This document shows positions 29,419 to 39,040 of a stretch of 64,000 nucleotides of DNA, piece after piece. The DNA lies in contig JACGXE010000003.1 of NCBI GenBank assembly GCA_014138095.1, positions 248,001 through 312,000 on the forward strand, written 5' to 3'. The notes below the pieces were generated by a model. That model searched no databases. It worked only from the letters and a program-made list of their open reading frames with translations, and was not told the origin of the DNA. The position numbers and the translations under genes were made by a program. Position 1 is the first letter of the stretch. Every line of letters starts with the position of its first letter. Origin of the DNA: Ochrobactrum sp. RH2CCR150 (GTDB taxonomy: Bacteria > Pseudomonadota > Alphaproteobacteria > Rhizobiales > Rhizobiaceae).

Positions 29419-30687
29419 TCAACCGACCACATGTTCGGCAGGCGGGTTTTGCACCCGAAACAGTTTGCCGCGTTCGGCGATCAGCACGCAGATGAGCGCG
29501 ACGAAGCCAAGTACGCCATAGCCCATGGCGACAGGTGTGGTGGTGCCATCAAAGGCCTGACCGATGATCGCGCCAAGCGCGGCACCAATGACCGTTTGGG
29601 CAAAGCCCAGCACAGACGAGGCCGTGCCTGCCACTTCGCCAAGCGGCTCCATGGCGAGTGCATTGAAATTGGCGGTCACGAGGCTGAACGAGAACATGAT
29701 GGTCATGTAGATCGCCATCAGCAGCGGGAACGGCACAGGATCGACAAGCACAATCGACAGCACCATCCAGAGCAGGCTGAAACTGGTAAAAACCAGCAGC
29801 ATCGTCTGGGAAATGCGGCGCATACCGTAACGCCCGACCAGTCGGGAGTTGAGGAATGAAGCGAGTGCCAGCGTCATGGCAACCGCTGCAAAGGCCAGCG
29901 GAAACAAAGACCCAAGCTTGTAGATTTCCACGAAGATCTGCTGGGCCGAGTTGATATAGCCGAACAGCGCGCCAAGGATGAACGACGTGCCGAGCATGTA
30001 GAACAGCGCGACGCGGTTGGAAAGCACGATGCCGAAACCGCCGATCACGCTACTGACGGTCAGCGGACGGCGCTGGTCGGTCGGAAGCGTTTCCGGCAGC
30101 CGGATGAAGGCCCAGATGCCGATAATGATCGCCATGATGGCCATGGAGAGGAAGATGAGGTGCCATTCGCCGAACAGCATGATCAGCTGTCCGGTGGCTG
30201 GGGCGACGACCGGCAGGATCATGAAGATCATCATCACCAGTGACATGACCTCCGCCATCTGGCGTCCGGCAAAGCGGTCACGAACCACCGAAACCGCAAT
30301 GACACGCGTTCCGGCTGCACCGAGCCCCTGAAGCACGCGCAGAATGATGAGCGTGGTGAAATCCGTGACCATGGCCGCGCCGAGCGCTGCCAGTACGTAG
30401 ATCACCAGTCCGCCGAACAGTGGCGCGCGACGGCCAAAACGGTCGCTGAGCGGTCCGTAGAAGAGCTGCGAGACACCAAAGCCGAGCAGATAGGCGGTGA
30501 TCACGAATTGCACGTGGTTTTCCGACTGCACACCGAGGCTCGCGCCAATCTGCGGCAGGCCGGGCAGCATGATATCAACTGCCAGCGCATTGATGGCCAT
30601 AACAGCTGCGATCAGTGCAATGAATTCGCCGCGCCCGTGTATGGAGGTCTTTTGATCTGGCGAGGCGTTCTTTATGTCGATCGGCAT
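29419..30687 (-). CDS. Bcr/CflA-type drug exporter (MFS)
   Basis: A 422-residue, 12-helix major facilitator protein of the drug:H+ antiporter (DHA1) Bcr/CflA type. Features are the N-terminal DIMLPGLPQIGASLGV helix, motif A in GPLSDRFGRRAPL and the motif C-like GLGAAGTRVIAVSVVRDRF region. It likely exports a drug or metabolite; the substrate is unknown. ATG 30687 follows AAGGA at nine bases; ATG 30696 is in frame but sits directly on the ribosome site. Confidence 0.9.
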   Translation of the reverse strand: MPIDIKNASPDQKTSIHGRGEFIALIAAVMAINALAVDIMLPGLPQIGASLGVQSENHVQFVITAYLLGFGVSQLFYGPLSDRFGRRAPLFGGLVIYVLAALGAAMVTDFTTLIILRVLQGLGAAGTRVIAVSVVRDRFAGRQMAEVMSLVMMIFMILPVVAPATGQLIMLFGEWHLIFLSMAIMAIIIGIWAFIRLPETLPTDQRRPLTVSSVIGGFGIVLSNRVALFYMLGTSFILGALFGYINSAQQIFVEIYKLGSLFPLAFAAVAMTLALASFLNSRLVGRYGMRRISQTMLLVFTSFSLLWMVLSIVLVDPVPFPLLMAIYMTIMFSFSLVTANFNALAMEPLGEVAGTASSVLGFAQTVIGAALGAIIGQAFDGTTTPVAMGYGVLGFVALICVLIAERGKLFRVQNPPAEHVVG

Positions 30688-30797
30688 GACTGACATTCCT
30701 TGGCATAATGACGCGCCGCGGCCTGAAAAGGGCGGTGCGAACGTCGAAATTTCGAAAATGGGGCACCCGGCAGAAGCTGCCGTCGGATAAAAACGAA

Positions 30798-30820
30798 AAG
30801 GCGCCGATGAACGGCGCCTT
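30798..30820 (-). terminator. grxD terminator
   Basis: A 9-bp stem AAGGCGCCG/CGGCGCCTT with a 5-base loop, followed on the minus strand by TTTCGTTTTT. It separates grxD from the exporter gene. Confidence 0.82.
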
Positions 30821-30863
30821 TATAAAAAGCTAAGACTAAAGCCGTATGACCGGCTATTAATCC

Positions 30864-31196
30864 TCAAGCAGCCTTGGTGGCAATACCTTTATCGGTAAAA
30901 AGTGCTTGTAGCTCGTTGGACTGGAACATTTCGCGCACGATGTCGCAGCCGCCAACGAATTCACCCTTCACATAAAGCTGCGGGATGGTCGGCCAGCTGG
31001 AATATTCCTTGATGCCCTGACGAATCTCGTCTGAGGCGAGCACGTTCACGCCCTTATAGTCGACGCCAAGATAGTCGAGGATCTGAACGACCTGACCGGA
31101 AAAGCCGCACTGCGGAAAGCCGGGCGTGCCCTTCATGAAAAGCACGACGTCGTTTGTCTTCACTTCATTGTCGATGAAATCGTTAATGCCGGTCAT
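30864..31196 (-). CDS. grxD: Monothiol glutaredoxin (CGFS type)
   Basis: This 110-residue glutaredoxin carries the CGFS active site ([14 protein letters not shown]) of the Grx4/Grx5 class, which binds a glutathione-ligated [2Fe-2S] cluster and delivers it to acceptor proteins, often with a BolA partner. The glutathione-binding WPTIPQLYV and GGCDIVREM motifs are intact. ATG 31196 follows AAAGGA. A bolA-type gene lies 239 bases upstream on the same strand, supporting the iron-sulfur role. Confidence 0.95.
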   Translation of the reverse strand: MTGINDFIDNEVKTNDVVLFMKGTPGFPQCGFSGQVVQILDYLGVDYKGVNVLASDEIRQGIKEYSSWPTIPQLYVKGEFVGGCDIVREMFQSNELQALFTDKGIATKAA

Positions 31197-31289
31197 CTCG
31201 TTTCCTTTCAGAGCGTGCGCCCAATGTCGTCAGAACATATGGGGCGTCATCACGCGTCAAACAAACTTGCCGGGTCGTTTTCCGGCACA

Positions 31290-31309
31290 ATTGGGAGGTC
31301 CCTCCCAAT
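31290..31309. promoter_or_regulatory. 20-base palindrome upstream of grxD
   Basis: ATTGGGAGG-TC-CCTCCCAAT is a palindrome with 9-bp arms, 94 bases before the grxD start and upstream of a TTGACG-N17-TGTTCT promoter-like pair. It could be an operator or a small hairpin. It does not fit the known Irr or RirA consensus as I know them. Confidence 0.4.
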
Positions 31310-31435
31310 ATAATCATTTACATGCTCGTAACCACCCCGTTTGGGCGAAAGCAAGTCAAATACGCGCGAAGCGCCGGATTTAAGGGGGCAACATCTTGCC
31401 GCAGCAGACACCGCCCACTCAATAAAGCGCTTGCC

Positions 31436-31669
31436 TTATTCCGGCACGCTGGTCTGCAGGGCGAGCGCGTGAAGCACGCCGCCCATATTGCCCTTCAACG
31501 CGTCATAGACCATCTGATGCTGCTGCACGCGCGACTTGCCGCGGAAACTCTCCGCGATCACTTCGGCTGCATAATGATCCCCGTCTCCGGCAAGGTCGCG
31601 GATCGTCACCTTTGCGCCGGGAATCCCTTCGCGTATCAGTTTTTCGATCTCATGAGCGTCCATAGCCAT
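31436..31669 (-). CDS. bolA: BolA family protein
   Basis: This 77-residue protein has the alpha-beta class II KH-like fold of BolA, with VTIRDLAGDGDHYAAEVIAE followed by GKSRVQQHQMVYDAL and the conserved late histidine of LHALAL. It is closer to the short IbaG/YrbA type than to long BolA. BolA-CGFS glutaredoxin pairs share [2Fe-2S] clusters and sense or traffic iron. It starts at ATG 31669 with GGGAG upstream. It follows purL, as in many rhizobia, but a terminator separates them. Confidence 0.92.
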   Translation of the reverse strand: MAMDAHEIEKLIREGIPGAKVTIRDLAGDGDHYAAEVIAESFRGKSRVQQHQMVYDALKGNMGGVLHALALQTSVPE

Positions 31670-31718
31670 GCAAAAACTCCCGCCGTTTCCAGCTTCTTAT
31701 CGTTGTTAGTCATCGAAT

Positions 31719-31740
31719 CGTACCGCACCATCGTGGTACG
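31719..31740. promoter_or_regulatory. Palindrome upstream of bolA
   Basis: CGTACC (31719-31724) and GGTACG (31735-31740) form 6-bp arms around a partly self-complementary centre. It lies about 50 bases before the bolA start and may be an operator or hairpin. Confidence 0.25.
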
Positions 31741-31794
31741 TCAATGAGTATCTGTCTAATGTTTAAATGCCACACAAGCGATCCATACAAGCAA

Positions 31795-31825
31795 AACGCC
31801 CGGACGAGATATTCATCCGGGCGTT
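31795..31825 (-). terminator. purL terminator
   Basis: A 10-bp stem AACGCCCGGA/TCCGGGCGTT with an 11-base loop, with a TTTT run on the minus strand after it. It closes the purL transcript before bolA. Confidence 0.82.
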
Positions 31826-31849
31826 GAAGTCGTGTTCGCTTTGCTACGA

Positions 31850-34078
31850 TCAGTTATCGCTGACCGGCTCGCCGCTCATAAAGCCCGGGAACCAGCCTTC
31901 AAAAGCCTGCGTCAGTTCTGCGACGCTGACATCAACTGTATCGCCAAAAGTTAGACGGTCGCCGCCGACCTGTCCCAGAATGCGGAACGGAACGCCTGCA
32001 CCCTCGGCATTGAGCGCGATGAGCTTGGCCATTTCCGACGTAGCGGCAATCACATAACGCGCCTGATCTTCACCGAACAGAACCGCATGCGGCTGGCCGT
32101 CACCTGCATTGAGGGTCGCGCCCTTGCCGGACTTGATCGCCATTTCGGAGACAGCAATTGCCAGGCCTCCGTCGGAAAGATCGTGGCAGGCCGTGACCTG
32201 ACCATTACGGATCGCCGAACGGACGAACTCACCGTTACGCTTTTCCATCGAAAGATCGACGGTCGGGGCAGGGCCGTCTGCACGGTCGAACAGATCGCGC
32301 AGATAGATCGACTGGCCGAGATGCGTGCCGTCGCCGCCAAGCAGAACCAGCGTGTCGCCATCCTGCATGCCGCCGATCTTAGCCGTCTGCGACCAATCCG
32401 GGATAAGGCCGACACCGGCAATCGTCGGGGTCGGCAGAATGGCCTGACCGTTGGTTTCGTTATAAAGCGAAACATTGCCCGAAACGATCGGGAAATCGAG
32501 GGCGCGGCAGGCTTCGCCAATACCTTCGATGGCCTTGACGAGCTGGCCCATGATTTCCGGCTTTTCAGGATTGCCGAAGTTCAGATTGTCGGTCGAAGCC
32601 AGCGGCTCTGCGCCGGTCGCCGTGATGTTGCGCCAGCATTCGGCAACAGCCTGCTTACCGCCTTCGAACGGGTCAGCTTCGCAATAGCGCGGTGTCACGT
32701 CCGACGAGAAGGCAAGCGCCTTGGTGTCATGGCCTTCAACGCGGATCACACCGGCATCGCCGCCGGGAACCTGCAGCGAATTGCCCTGAATGAGCGTGTC
32801 ATACTGTTCGTAGACCCAACGGCGCGACGAAAGATCCGGCGAGCCGATGAGCTTGAGAAGTGCTGCCGAATAGTCTTCCACCTGCGGCACATTGCTGGCC
32901 GGGAGTGGTGCATGCTTGCCCGGCTCCATCCACGGACGATCATATTCCGGTGCCTGGTCGCCCAGATCCTTGATCGGCAGATTGGCGACTTCCACACCCT
33001 GATGAATGATGCGGAAGCGCAGATCGTCGGTGGTCTTGCCGACAATGGCGAAGTCGAGACCCCATTTGCGGAAGATCGCCTGCGCTTCGGCCTCCTTTTC
33101 CGGCTTCAGAACCATGAGCATGCGCTCCTGGCTTTCCGAAAGCATCATTTCATAGGCCGTCATGTTCTCTTCGCGAACCGGAACATGGTCGAGAATGAGT
33201 TCAATGCCGAGGTCGCCCTTGGCGCCCATTTCGACAGCCGAGCAGGTGAGGCCAGCCGCACCCATGTCCTGAATGGCGATAACCGCGCCAGACGCCATCA
33301 GCTCAAGGCAGGCTTCGAGCAGGCATTTTTCGGTGAACGGATCGCCGACCTGAACGGTGGGGCGCTTTTCTTCAATCGATTCGTCGAACTCAGCAGACGC
33401 CATGGTCGCGCCGCCGACACCGTCGCGACCTGTTTTTGCGCCCAGATAGACGACTGGCAGGCCGACGCCCTTGGCTTCCGATAGGAAGATGCCGTCATGC
33501 TTGGCAAGACCGGCAGCAAATGCATTGACGAGGATATTGCCATTATAGCGTTTGTCGAAGTTCACTTCGCCGCCAACGGTCGGCACGCCGAAGGCATTGC
33601 CATAGCCGCCGACGCCGGACACGACGCCCGATACCAGATGACGGGTTTTCGGATGGTCAGGCTCGCCGAAGCGCAGCGCGTTCATAGCCGCAACAGGACG
33701 CGCACCCATGGTGAATACGTCGCGCAGAATGCCGCCAACGCCGGTCGCTGCACCCTGATAGGGCTCGATGTAGGACGGGTGGTTGTGGCTTTCCATTTTG
33801 AAGACGACGCAATCGCCGTCACCGATGTCCACAACGCCCGCATTTTCGCCGGGACCCTGAATAACGCGCGGACCGGTAGTCGGCAGCGTGCGCAGCCATT
33901 TCTTCGAGGACTTGTAGGAGCAATGCTCGTTCCACATGGCCGAGAAGATACCGAGTTCGGTAAAGCTCGGCTCACGTCCGATCAATTCGAGAATACGCTG
34001 ATACTCGTCCGGCTTGAGGCCGTGGGATTCGATGAGTTCCGGCGTTATTTCGCGATTATTGGAATTGGAGATAGTCAT
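31850..34078 (-). CDS. purL: Phosphoribosylformylglycinamidine synthase subunit PurL
   Basis: This is small PurL (742 aa), the synthetase subunit that converts FGAR to FGAM with ammonia from PurQ and with PurS as bridge. Signatures include [12 protein letters not shown] at the N-terminus, the ATP/substrate loops [15 protein letters not shown] and KMESHNHPS, and the AIR-synthase-like second half. The frame is open 144 bases further upstream, but ATG 34078 (MTISNSNN) gives the normal length. The ribosome site is weak. It lies apart from purQ/purS, with five unrelated genes in between. Confidence 0.95.
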   Translation of the reverse strand: MTISNSNNREITPELIESHGLKPDEYQRILELIGREPSFTELGIFSAMWNEHCSYKSSKKWLRTLPTTGPRVIQGPGENAGVVDIGDGDCVVFKMESHNHPSYIEPYQGAATGVGGILRDVFTMGARPVAAMNALRFGEPDHPKTRHLVSGVVSGVGGYGNAFGVPTVGGEVNFDKRYNGNILVNAFAAGLAKHDGIFLSEAKGVGLPVVYLGAKTGRDGVGGATMASAEFDESIEEKRPTVQVGDPFTEKCLLEACLELMASGAVIAIQDMGAAGLTCSAVEMGAKGDLGIELILDHVPVREENMTAYEMMLSESQERMLMVLKPEKEAEAQAIFRKWGLDFAIVGKTTDDLRFRIIHQGVEVANLPIKDLGDQAPEYDRPWMEPGKHAPLPASNVPQVEDYSAALLKLIGSPDLSSRRWVYEQYDTLIQGNSLQVPGGDAGVIRVEGHDTKALAFSSDVTPRYCEADPFEGGKQAVAECWRNITATGAEPLASTDNLNFGNPEKPEIMGQLVKAIEGIGEACRALDFPIVSGNVSLYNETNGQAILPTPTIAGVGLIPDWSQTAKIGGMQDGDTLVLLGGDGTHLGQSIYLRDLFDRADGPAPTVDLSMEKRNGEFVRSAIRNGQVTACHDLSDGGLAIAVSEMAIKSGKGATLNAGDGQPHAVLFGEDQARYVIAATSEMAKLIALNAEGAGVPFRILGQVGGDRLTFGDTVDVSVAELTQAFEGWFPGFMSGEPVSDN

Positions 34079-34264
34079 GGGAATGGGCAACCCCGTCGCA
34101 GGCTGTGGCACCCGAAAACCTTCCGCCGAAGGCTGGGCATCTAAGGTTTCAAGGGGTCTCTTTAACCTAACTCTGTTGGAAGCGCGACAGGAAAATGCCG
34201 CTTTCCCGGCCTGATTCAGCATATGGCCGCATCAAGGCTTCAACAGTCCTGTGACAGGCAGCGT

Positions 34265-35671
34265 TTACACGCTGCCCTCATAGCCTGCCTGCTCGTTTTC
34301 GAGCAGTTGGCGCAATGTGAGGAAACTGCTCTCGACAATGCTTCGGTCGATCGGCGACGAGAAGGCGATGCGCACCCGGTGGTAAATCTGATCGACGCGG
34401 CCGGCTTTAAATTCGTCCTCATCGTCGATCAGGATGCCACTTTCATAGGCTGCGGCCTTGAATGTGCCGGATAGCCACGGTTCGGGCAGGCCCATCCAGA
34501 GGAAAGGAATGTTGGGGCGGGATACGAAATCGAAGCCGGAGAAAACGCGACGCGCGATTTCCTCACGCGCTTTTGTTTCTATGCGGCTTTTCTCGCGGAT
34601 GGCGTCGGCTGCGCCGGAAAGCACAAGCTGCGCGCCGGTTTCGGCGAGAAGAAAAGCCACGCCGCCTGTCATCATCTTGTGTGTGACTTTCACACGCTGC
34701 GCGCAATGCGGCGGGCAGGAAACCCATCCGCTGCGTATACCAGCGGCCACGGCTTTGGACAGGCTCGACACGACGAATGTGCGCTCTGGTGCGAAACTCG
34801 CCAGCAGCGGAATGTCGCTTTCGCACATGCTGCCGTAAATATCGTCTTCGATGAGCCAGACATTATAGCGCCGCGCAATATCGGCTATGGCACGCCGCCG
34901 CTCTTCCGTCATGGTAGCAAGCGTCGGGTTGTGCAAGGTCGGCATGAGAAATGCCAGGGTAGGGTGCTGCTGGCGGCAGGCGCGCTCGAATTCCTCCGGG
35001 ATAAGGCCATATTCGTCATGCGCAGCCTGAATGGTGCGGCGACCTAGAAGCCGCACGGAGCGGCTGATCTGCGCATAGGTCAGGTTTTCGAACAGAATTC
35101 GGTCGCCCGGATTGGTGAAAGCCGTGATGATGGCAATGCTTGCAGCCTGGGCGCCATTGGTGATGACGATATTGTCGAGATCCGGCTGCCAGTCGGCCCT
35201 GCCGAGCCACTTCTGACCAGCTTCCAGCCAGTGCTGCGGAAACTGACGCGAATAGTTGGCGATCTCCTGCGGAAAATCGCGGTGAATGTCGGCGCTGATC
35301 TTGGCGAGCACTTCATGTTGGCCGACCTCTGGTGCAGAAGTGGAATCAAGCCGAATTTTACCCGTCGGTACATCAGCGGGCTTCGTGCCGATTAGTGTCG
35401 TTGGAACAAGCCCTAATTCTGATGGCTCTTCGCTCAACACATAGGTGCCGCGCCCAACCTCGCCGGTCACAAGGCCGCGCTCATGGGCAAGCGCATAGGC
35501 GCGACCGATTGTACCTATTGTCACCTTCAGGTCGAAGGCCAGATTGCGTTGCGGTGGCAGTTTTACGCCTGCAGGCAGTCCGCCATTGCCAATCGCTTCT
35601 TCAATAGCATCCGCCAATTGCAGGTAAAGCGGACCAGTTTTGCTCGATAGGTCGGGAATCCAATTTGTCAT
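34265..35671 (-). CDS. MocR-type regulator (GntR HTH fused to aminotransferase)
   Basis: A 468-residue protein with an N-terminal GntR winged helix (about 12-80, PLYLQLADAIEEAIGNGGLPAG and LAFDLKVTIGTIGRAYA) and a fold-type I aminotransferase domain (about 110-465). The latter has the PLP lysine in SSLSKAVAAGIRSGW and the aspartate in IEDDIYGS. MocR proteins sense PLP or amino-acid-derived ligands and regulate transport or metabolism genes. The 134-base gap to the divergent DUF1127 gene is AT-rich and may hold its operator (CTTATAAATTGTATCGATTG, around 35680-35700). Confidence 0.9.
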   Translation of the reverse strand: MTNWIPDLSSKTGPLYLQLADAIEEAIGNGGLPAGVKLPPQRNLAFDLKVTIGTIGRAYALAHERGLVTGEVGRGTYVLSEEPSELGLVPTTLIGTKPADVPTGKIRLDSTSAPEVGQHEVLAKISADIHRDFPQEIANYSRQFPQHWLEAGQKWLGRADWQPDLDNIVITNGAQAASIAIITAFTNPGDRILFENLTYAQISRSVRLLGRRTIQAAHDEYGLIPEEFERACRQQHPTLAFLMPTLHNPTLATMTEERRRAIADIARRYNVWLIEDDIYGSMCESDIPLLASFAPERTFVVSSLSKAVAAGIRSGWVSCPPHCAQRVKVTHKMMTGGVAFLLAETGAQLVLSGAADAIREKSRIETKAREEIARRVFSGFDFVSRPNIPFLWMGLPEPWLSGTFKAAAYESGILIDDEDEFKAGRVDQIYHRVRIAFSSPIDRSIVESSFLTLRQLLENEQAGYEGSV

Positions 35672-35805
35672 GGTGACAACTTATAAATTGTATCGATTGT
35701 GGAGTCAATTATAGAGTCATTCCAACGCCGATTGATGTGCTGTTATCCAGATTTGCTGTTAGGGAACTTCGAATCTGGTCCGTTGAACATCCAAAGAGCA
35801 GAAGA

Positions 35806-36111
35806 ATGGACCGAACAATGTTTTACTTCAGACCGCAGACCGAGACAATAGATACAATTCTTCCGATGCCCGATGCTGATCATATTGATGATCTGCCGCG
35901 CGGGTTGCGCGCCCAACTTGTCGCAGCGTCGGAAGAAGAGACGGGTACAAGCCTGTTGCGTCGACTTCTGAACTGGCTTTCTTATGTAAGCATGGTGCGT
36001 CGCAGCCGGTTGTCGCTGTATGAAATGACGGATGAACAATTGCGCGACATCGGCCTCAAGAGAAGCGAGGCGGAACGCGAAGCGCGTAAGGTTCGCTTTC
36101 ACCTTCGTTAG
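35806..36111 (+). CDS. DUF1127 family protein
   Basis: A 101-residue protein. An N-terminal part of about 55 residues is followed by the DUF1127 module (RRSRLSLYEMTDEQLRDIGL) with an arginine-rich tail. Small DUF1127 proteins in Rhizobiales and Rhodobacterales are linked to RNA metabolism, phosphate or stress responses; longer ones like this are less well known. ATG 35806 is chosen, with ATG 35818 (MFYFRPQ) as an alternative. Its N-terminus resembles that of the next gene (YxRPxxxxIDTI), so the two are paralogues. Confidence 0.85.
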   Translation: MDRTMFYFRPQTETIDTILPMPDADHIDDLPRGLRAQLVAASEEETGTSLLRRLLNWLSYVSMVRRSRLSLYEMTDEQLRDIGLKRSEAEREARKVRFHLR

Positions 36112-36341
36112 AAATATCGGCCCTAACGACATGATTTCGTGCATCGCGGGCGCTAGTTAGTAAATCTGCGCCTGCAACAATTGAGACTTGAATAAGTAAC
36201 ATCGTGGCAAGGAATGTAACAAAATAGCGAGGCAGAATTTCGGCTCAACTAGTTGTAATTGTTAAAATCTTAGAGTTTGATAGCATACTAATTATTGAAG
36301 CATTTGCATAAAGCTAATGTTATAATAAGGAGGCTGCTGTA

Positions 36342-36596
36342 ATGAACTACATCAGGCCAACTAATGATGTGATTGACACAATTACTATTCTTCCGGAAGT
36401 TGATATTGCGAGTGAATTAAGCAAAGGCTTGCGCGCTCGACCGTCTTTAGCGGTGCCGCATCGGATACGTAAGGTTTGGACTGGTCTTGTCGATAGGGTC
36501 CGGGCATCTTCGTCAAGACGTCAGACAAGGCGGATGCTGATGGAGCTGGATGATAGGCAGCTTCGGGATATCGGCATCAAGCGGGACGATATTTGA
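36342..36596 (+). CDS. DUF1127 family protein, paralogue
   Basis: An 84-residue protein with the same layout as the preceding gene: N-terminal NYIRPTNDVIDTITILPEV, a variable middle rich in arginine and a C-terminal DUF1127 helix MLMELDDRQLRDIGIKRDD. A strong AAGGAGG site precedes ATG 36342. The 230-base gap between the two genes (36112-36341) is AT-rich and probably contains a separate promoter, since no ribosome coupling is possible. The function is unknown. Confidence 0.85.
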   Translation: MNYIRPTNDVIDTITILPEVDIASELSKGLRARPSLAVPHRIRKVWTGLVDRVRASSSRRQTRRMLMELDDRQLRDIGIKRDDI

Positions 36597-36735
36597 AGCT
36601 TGGCATCCCGAAGCTAGAGCTGACTTTGCGAAAGCCAAACGCGAGTTGAATGCATAAATTTCAAGTAGATAAAGCAGACCGGCGTTTTAGACGGTCAATA
36701 TGCATCGTCTTATGGATAGCGATGTATTCGAATGC

Positions 36736-36766
36736 CCCCTCCCGTGAGATCGCGGGAGGGGTTCTT
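36736..36766 (+). terminator. Terminator-like hairpin after the DUF1127 pair
   Basis: A 9-bp stem CCCCTCCCG/CGGGAGGGG (36736-36744 and 36753-36761) is followed by TTCTTGATT. It lies between convergent genes; the T tract is short. Confidence 0.5.
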
Positions 36767-36770
36767 GATT

Positions 36771-37169
36771 TCAGCAGCCTTTCTGGCCGGACGCCCAGCG
36801 GTTGACGTCGCTGAGAATACGGTTGCCATGGCTTTCCTGGAGCATAGGACCGAAGGTTTCGACGCGGGCTGGATTGCCTTCTGCCTGCACGACCAGCAGC
36901 GGGCGCGCGGCGGGATTATGGCCCGGCACAACCAGAATACGCGGACGACCGCTATAGGAGTTCAATTCCGGCGCAAGTGTATAGCTGCGGAAATCCTTAT
37001 CCTTGGATTTGAACCAGCAGCTATTGGCGGCCAGCGCGATGCGTTCCATTGTCGGCAGTGCAGCTTTGCTGACATTCTGCGTGACTGGTCCGGATGCCGG
37101 GCGCGGGGTGCAGGCCGCAAGAAGCGCAATCGCAGGCAAGGCGATAAGAGCGATGGTCTTTTTCGTCAA
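36771..37169 (-). CDS. Putative lipoprotein
   Basis: A 132-residue protein with a lipoprotein signal: MTKKT, a hydrophobic stretch and the lipobox LLAAC with cysteine at residue 20, followed by TPRPAS. The mature domain has two cysteines (NSCWFKSKDKDF and the last residue C) that could pair. I know no function. The start is TTG 37169, supported by GGAG eight bases upstream and by the intact signal sequence. It lies 91 bases downstream of the GST gene on the same strand. Confidence 0.75.
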   Translation of the reverse strand: MTKKTIALIALPAIALLAACTPRPASGPVTQNVSKAALPTMERIALAANSCWFKSKDKDFRSYTLAPELNSYSGRPRILVVPGHNPAARPLLVVQAEGNPARVETFGPMLQESHGNRILSDVNRWASGQKGC

Positions 37170-37259
37170 GAAACGAACTCCAAAAGGGCGCGCCGCCGGG
37201 GAGGGCTGAGAGGCGCGCAGACAAGAATAATCACAGGAATCGGAAGATGCTGCTGGCTC

Positions 37260-37907
37260 TCAAGCCAGATGCGGCATGAAGGCCTTCAGCCCGTCGCTCA
37301 TCTCGTTCCAGATGCGTTCAAAGGCTGGGTGCTGCTTTGCCTTCGCAGCATATGCATCGAATTTCGGAAACGCGTCCAGCAAATCCGGCTTGCCCGACAG
37401 CTTCTTCAACGGTTCCATGAGAAACCGCACGGGCAGCAGCCAGGCATCGGCCAGTGTCGGTTCCTCGCTGACAGCATAAAACGTATCAGGGAGGCGATCT
37501 TCGATCACCGAAAGGCCGGTGTTCAGCTTTTCAAACAGCCGATCAATGGTCGCGCTGTCGCGCTCCGGCTTGCTCTGTAGGATGAACAATTTCATCGCCG
37601 GTCCGAGCACTTCCAGCTCGATGACCCGGGCCAGAAGCCGGATCAGCGCGCGCTGGCGCGGCGTGCCGGGCAGAAGCGGCTTTTCAGGAAAATGATCTTC
37701 GAGATATTCAGCGATTACAACGGCTTCAAAAAGCGTTTCGCCAGAACTGGTAATCAGCACCGGAACGCGGCGCAGAGGCGTGATCTCACCAAAATCAGCC
37801 GGGAAGGGATAGGGCAGAGTGATCGGCTTGAAGGACAGGTCCTTCAGATAGAGAACACTGCGCACGAAAGCCGAGTACGGGGAAAGTGGTCTTGAATAGA
37901 GTTGCAT
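37260..37907 (-). CDS. Glutathione S-transferase family protein
   Basis: A 215-residue GST-fold protein. The thioredoxin-like N-terminal domain (residues 1-77) begins MQLYSRPLSPYSAFVRSVL, where the serine or cysteine-equivalent position is serine. The conserved cis-proline is in RRVPVLITSSGETLFEA with the glutathione-binding E/S pair, and an all-helical C-terminal domain follows. It resembles GSTs used for detoxification, but the substrate is unknown. It sits between purQ and the lipoprotein, facing the same way as the purine genes. Confidence 0.87.
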   Translation of the reverse strand: MQLYSRPLSPYSAFVRSVLYLKDLSFKPITLPYPFPADFGEITPLRRVPVLITSSGETLFEAVVIAEYLEDHFPEKPLLPGTPRQRALIRLLARVIELEVLGPAMKLFILQSKPERDSATIDRLFEKLNTGLSVIEDRLPDTFYAVSEEPTLADAWLLPVRFLMEPLKKLSGKPDLLDAFPKFDAYAAKAKQHPAFERIWNEMSDGLKAFMPHLA

Positions 37908-38059
37908 TGCGCGGTCCCCCCGATTCGGTTGCCAAGGAATTCTCCCAAGGCAAAACTGCCATGAAAACAGGCTTCAAGCTAGACTGGTTTTCATTGGCTG
38001 GAAAGCGGGCTGCGGGAACGTTATTTTACCGAAGATGCAATTCGGTGAAGGAAATGAAA

Positions 38060-38087
38060 AAGGGCGGTCTCATCAAGAGCCGCCCTT
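38060..38087 (-). terminator. purQ terminator
   Basis: AGGGCGG (38061-38067) pairs with CCGCCCT (38080-38086); on the minus strand the stem is followed by TTTTTC. It closes the purC-purS-purQ group. Confidence 0.75.
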
Positions 38088-38101
38088 CTTGGGTAAACCT
38101 A

Positions 38102-38773
38102 TCAGGCTGCGATGCCCAGAGCGCCTGCAAATAGCGCCCGCCCATCGTCACCGCCATGGGCGCTTTCGATCAGGTTTTCCGGATGCGGCATCATGCCAAG
38201 CACGTTGCCGCGCGCATTGACGATACCGGCAATATCATTGACAGAACCGTTCGGGTTGGTGCCTTCCGCATAACGGAACACGACCTGACCTTCGCCTTCG
38301 ACGCGCTTCAGCGTTTCGGCATCGGCAAAATAATTGCCGTCATGATGCGCGACCGGGCAACGGATGATCTGGTTCTGCTGGTAACCGCGGGTGAAGGCAG
38401 TGTTGGCATTGCTGACTTCGAGCTTCACTTCGCGGCAGACGAACTTCAGCGAGGCGTTACGCATCAGCGCGCCTGGCAACAGTCCGGCTTCAACGAGAAT
38501 CTGGAAACCGTTGCAAACACCCATGACCATCACGCCCTTGTCGGCCTTCTCGCGCACGGCCTGAAGAACCGGCATACGTGCCGCAATCGCGCCGCAGCGC
38601 AGATAGTCGCCGTAAGAGAAGCCGCCGGGGATGAGGATCAGGTCGACATCGTCCGGGATACTTGTATCGGTCTGCCAGACCGTGACAGGAGCCTGACCGG
38701 TGATCTTGGTGAGCGCTGCGATCATGTCGCGGTCACGATTGAGGCCGGGAAGGAGAATGACAGCGGATTTCAT
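38102..38773 (-). CDS. purQ: Phosphoribosylformylglycinamidine synthase subunit PurQ
   Basis: PurQ (223 aa) is the class I glutaminase subunit that releases ammonia for PurL. The catalytic cysteine lies in [11 protein letters not shown] and the His/Glu pair in [14 protein letters not shown] 38773 follows AAGGAAGCAGACG. It lies 24 bases downstream of purS, and the two must be co-transcribed. Confidence 0.96.
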   Translation of the reverse strand: MKSAVILLPGLNRDRDMIAALTKITGQAPVTVWQTDTSIPDDVDLILIPGGFSYGDYLRCGAIAARMPVLQAVREKADKGVMVMGVCNGFQILVEAGLLPGALMRNASLKFVCREVKLEVSNANTAFTRGYQQNQIIRCPVAHHDGNYFADAETLKRVEGEGQVVFRYAEGTNPNGSVNDIAGIVNARGNVLGMMPHPENLIESAHGGDDGRALFAGALGIAA

Positions 38774-38797
38774 GAGCGTCTGCTTCCTTTGTTTGGC

Positions 38798-39040
38798 TCA
38801 GCCGATGGCGATGGAATAATCTTCGATCACCGTATTGGCGAGGAGCTTGTCGCACATGGCCTTTAGGTCTGCTTCGGCCTTGGCCTTGTCGGCGCCTTCG
38901 AGTTCGAGGTCGAACACCTTGCCCTGACGTGCCGAGTTGACGCCAGCGAAGCCGAGGCTGCCGAGTGCGCCGACGATTGCTTTGCCCTGCGGGTCCAGAA
39001 CGCCGTTTTTCAGTGTAACGGTGACGCGTGCCTTGATCAC
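38798..39040 (-). CDS. purS: Phosphoribosylformylglycinamidine synthase subunit PurS
   Basis: PurS (80 aa) bridges PurL and PurQ in the three-subunit FGAM synthase of most bacteria outside the gammaproteobacteria. The family pattern KARVTVTLKNGVLDPQGKA and KVFDLELEG is clear. The start is GTG 39040, with AGGA upstream; no ATG is available near the N-terminus. Confidence 0.95.
   Translation of the reverse strand: MIKARVTVTLKNGVLDPQGKAIVGALGSLGFAGVNSARQGKVFDLELEGADKAKAEADLKAMCDKLLANTVIEDYSIAIG

Noticed and set aside
36112..36341. Small RNA between the DUF1127 genes
   Set aside because: AT-rich but without a terminator-like hairpin or a clear promoter pair; kept only as a probable promoter region.
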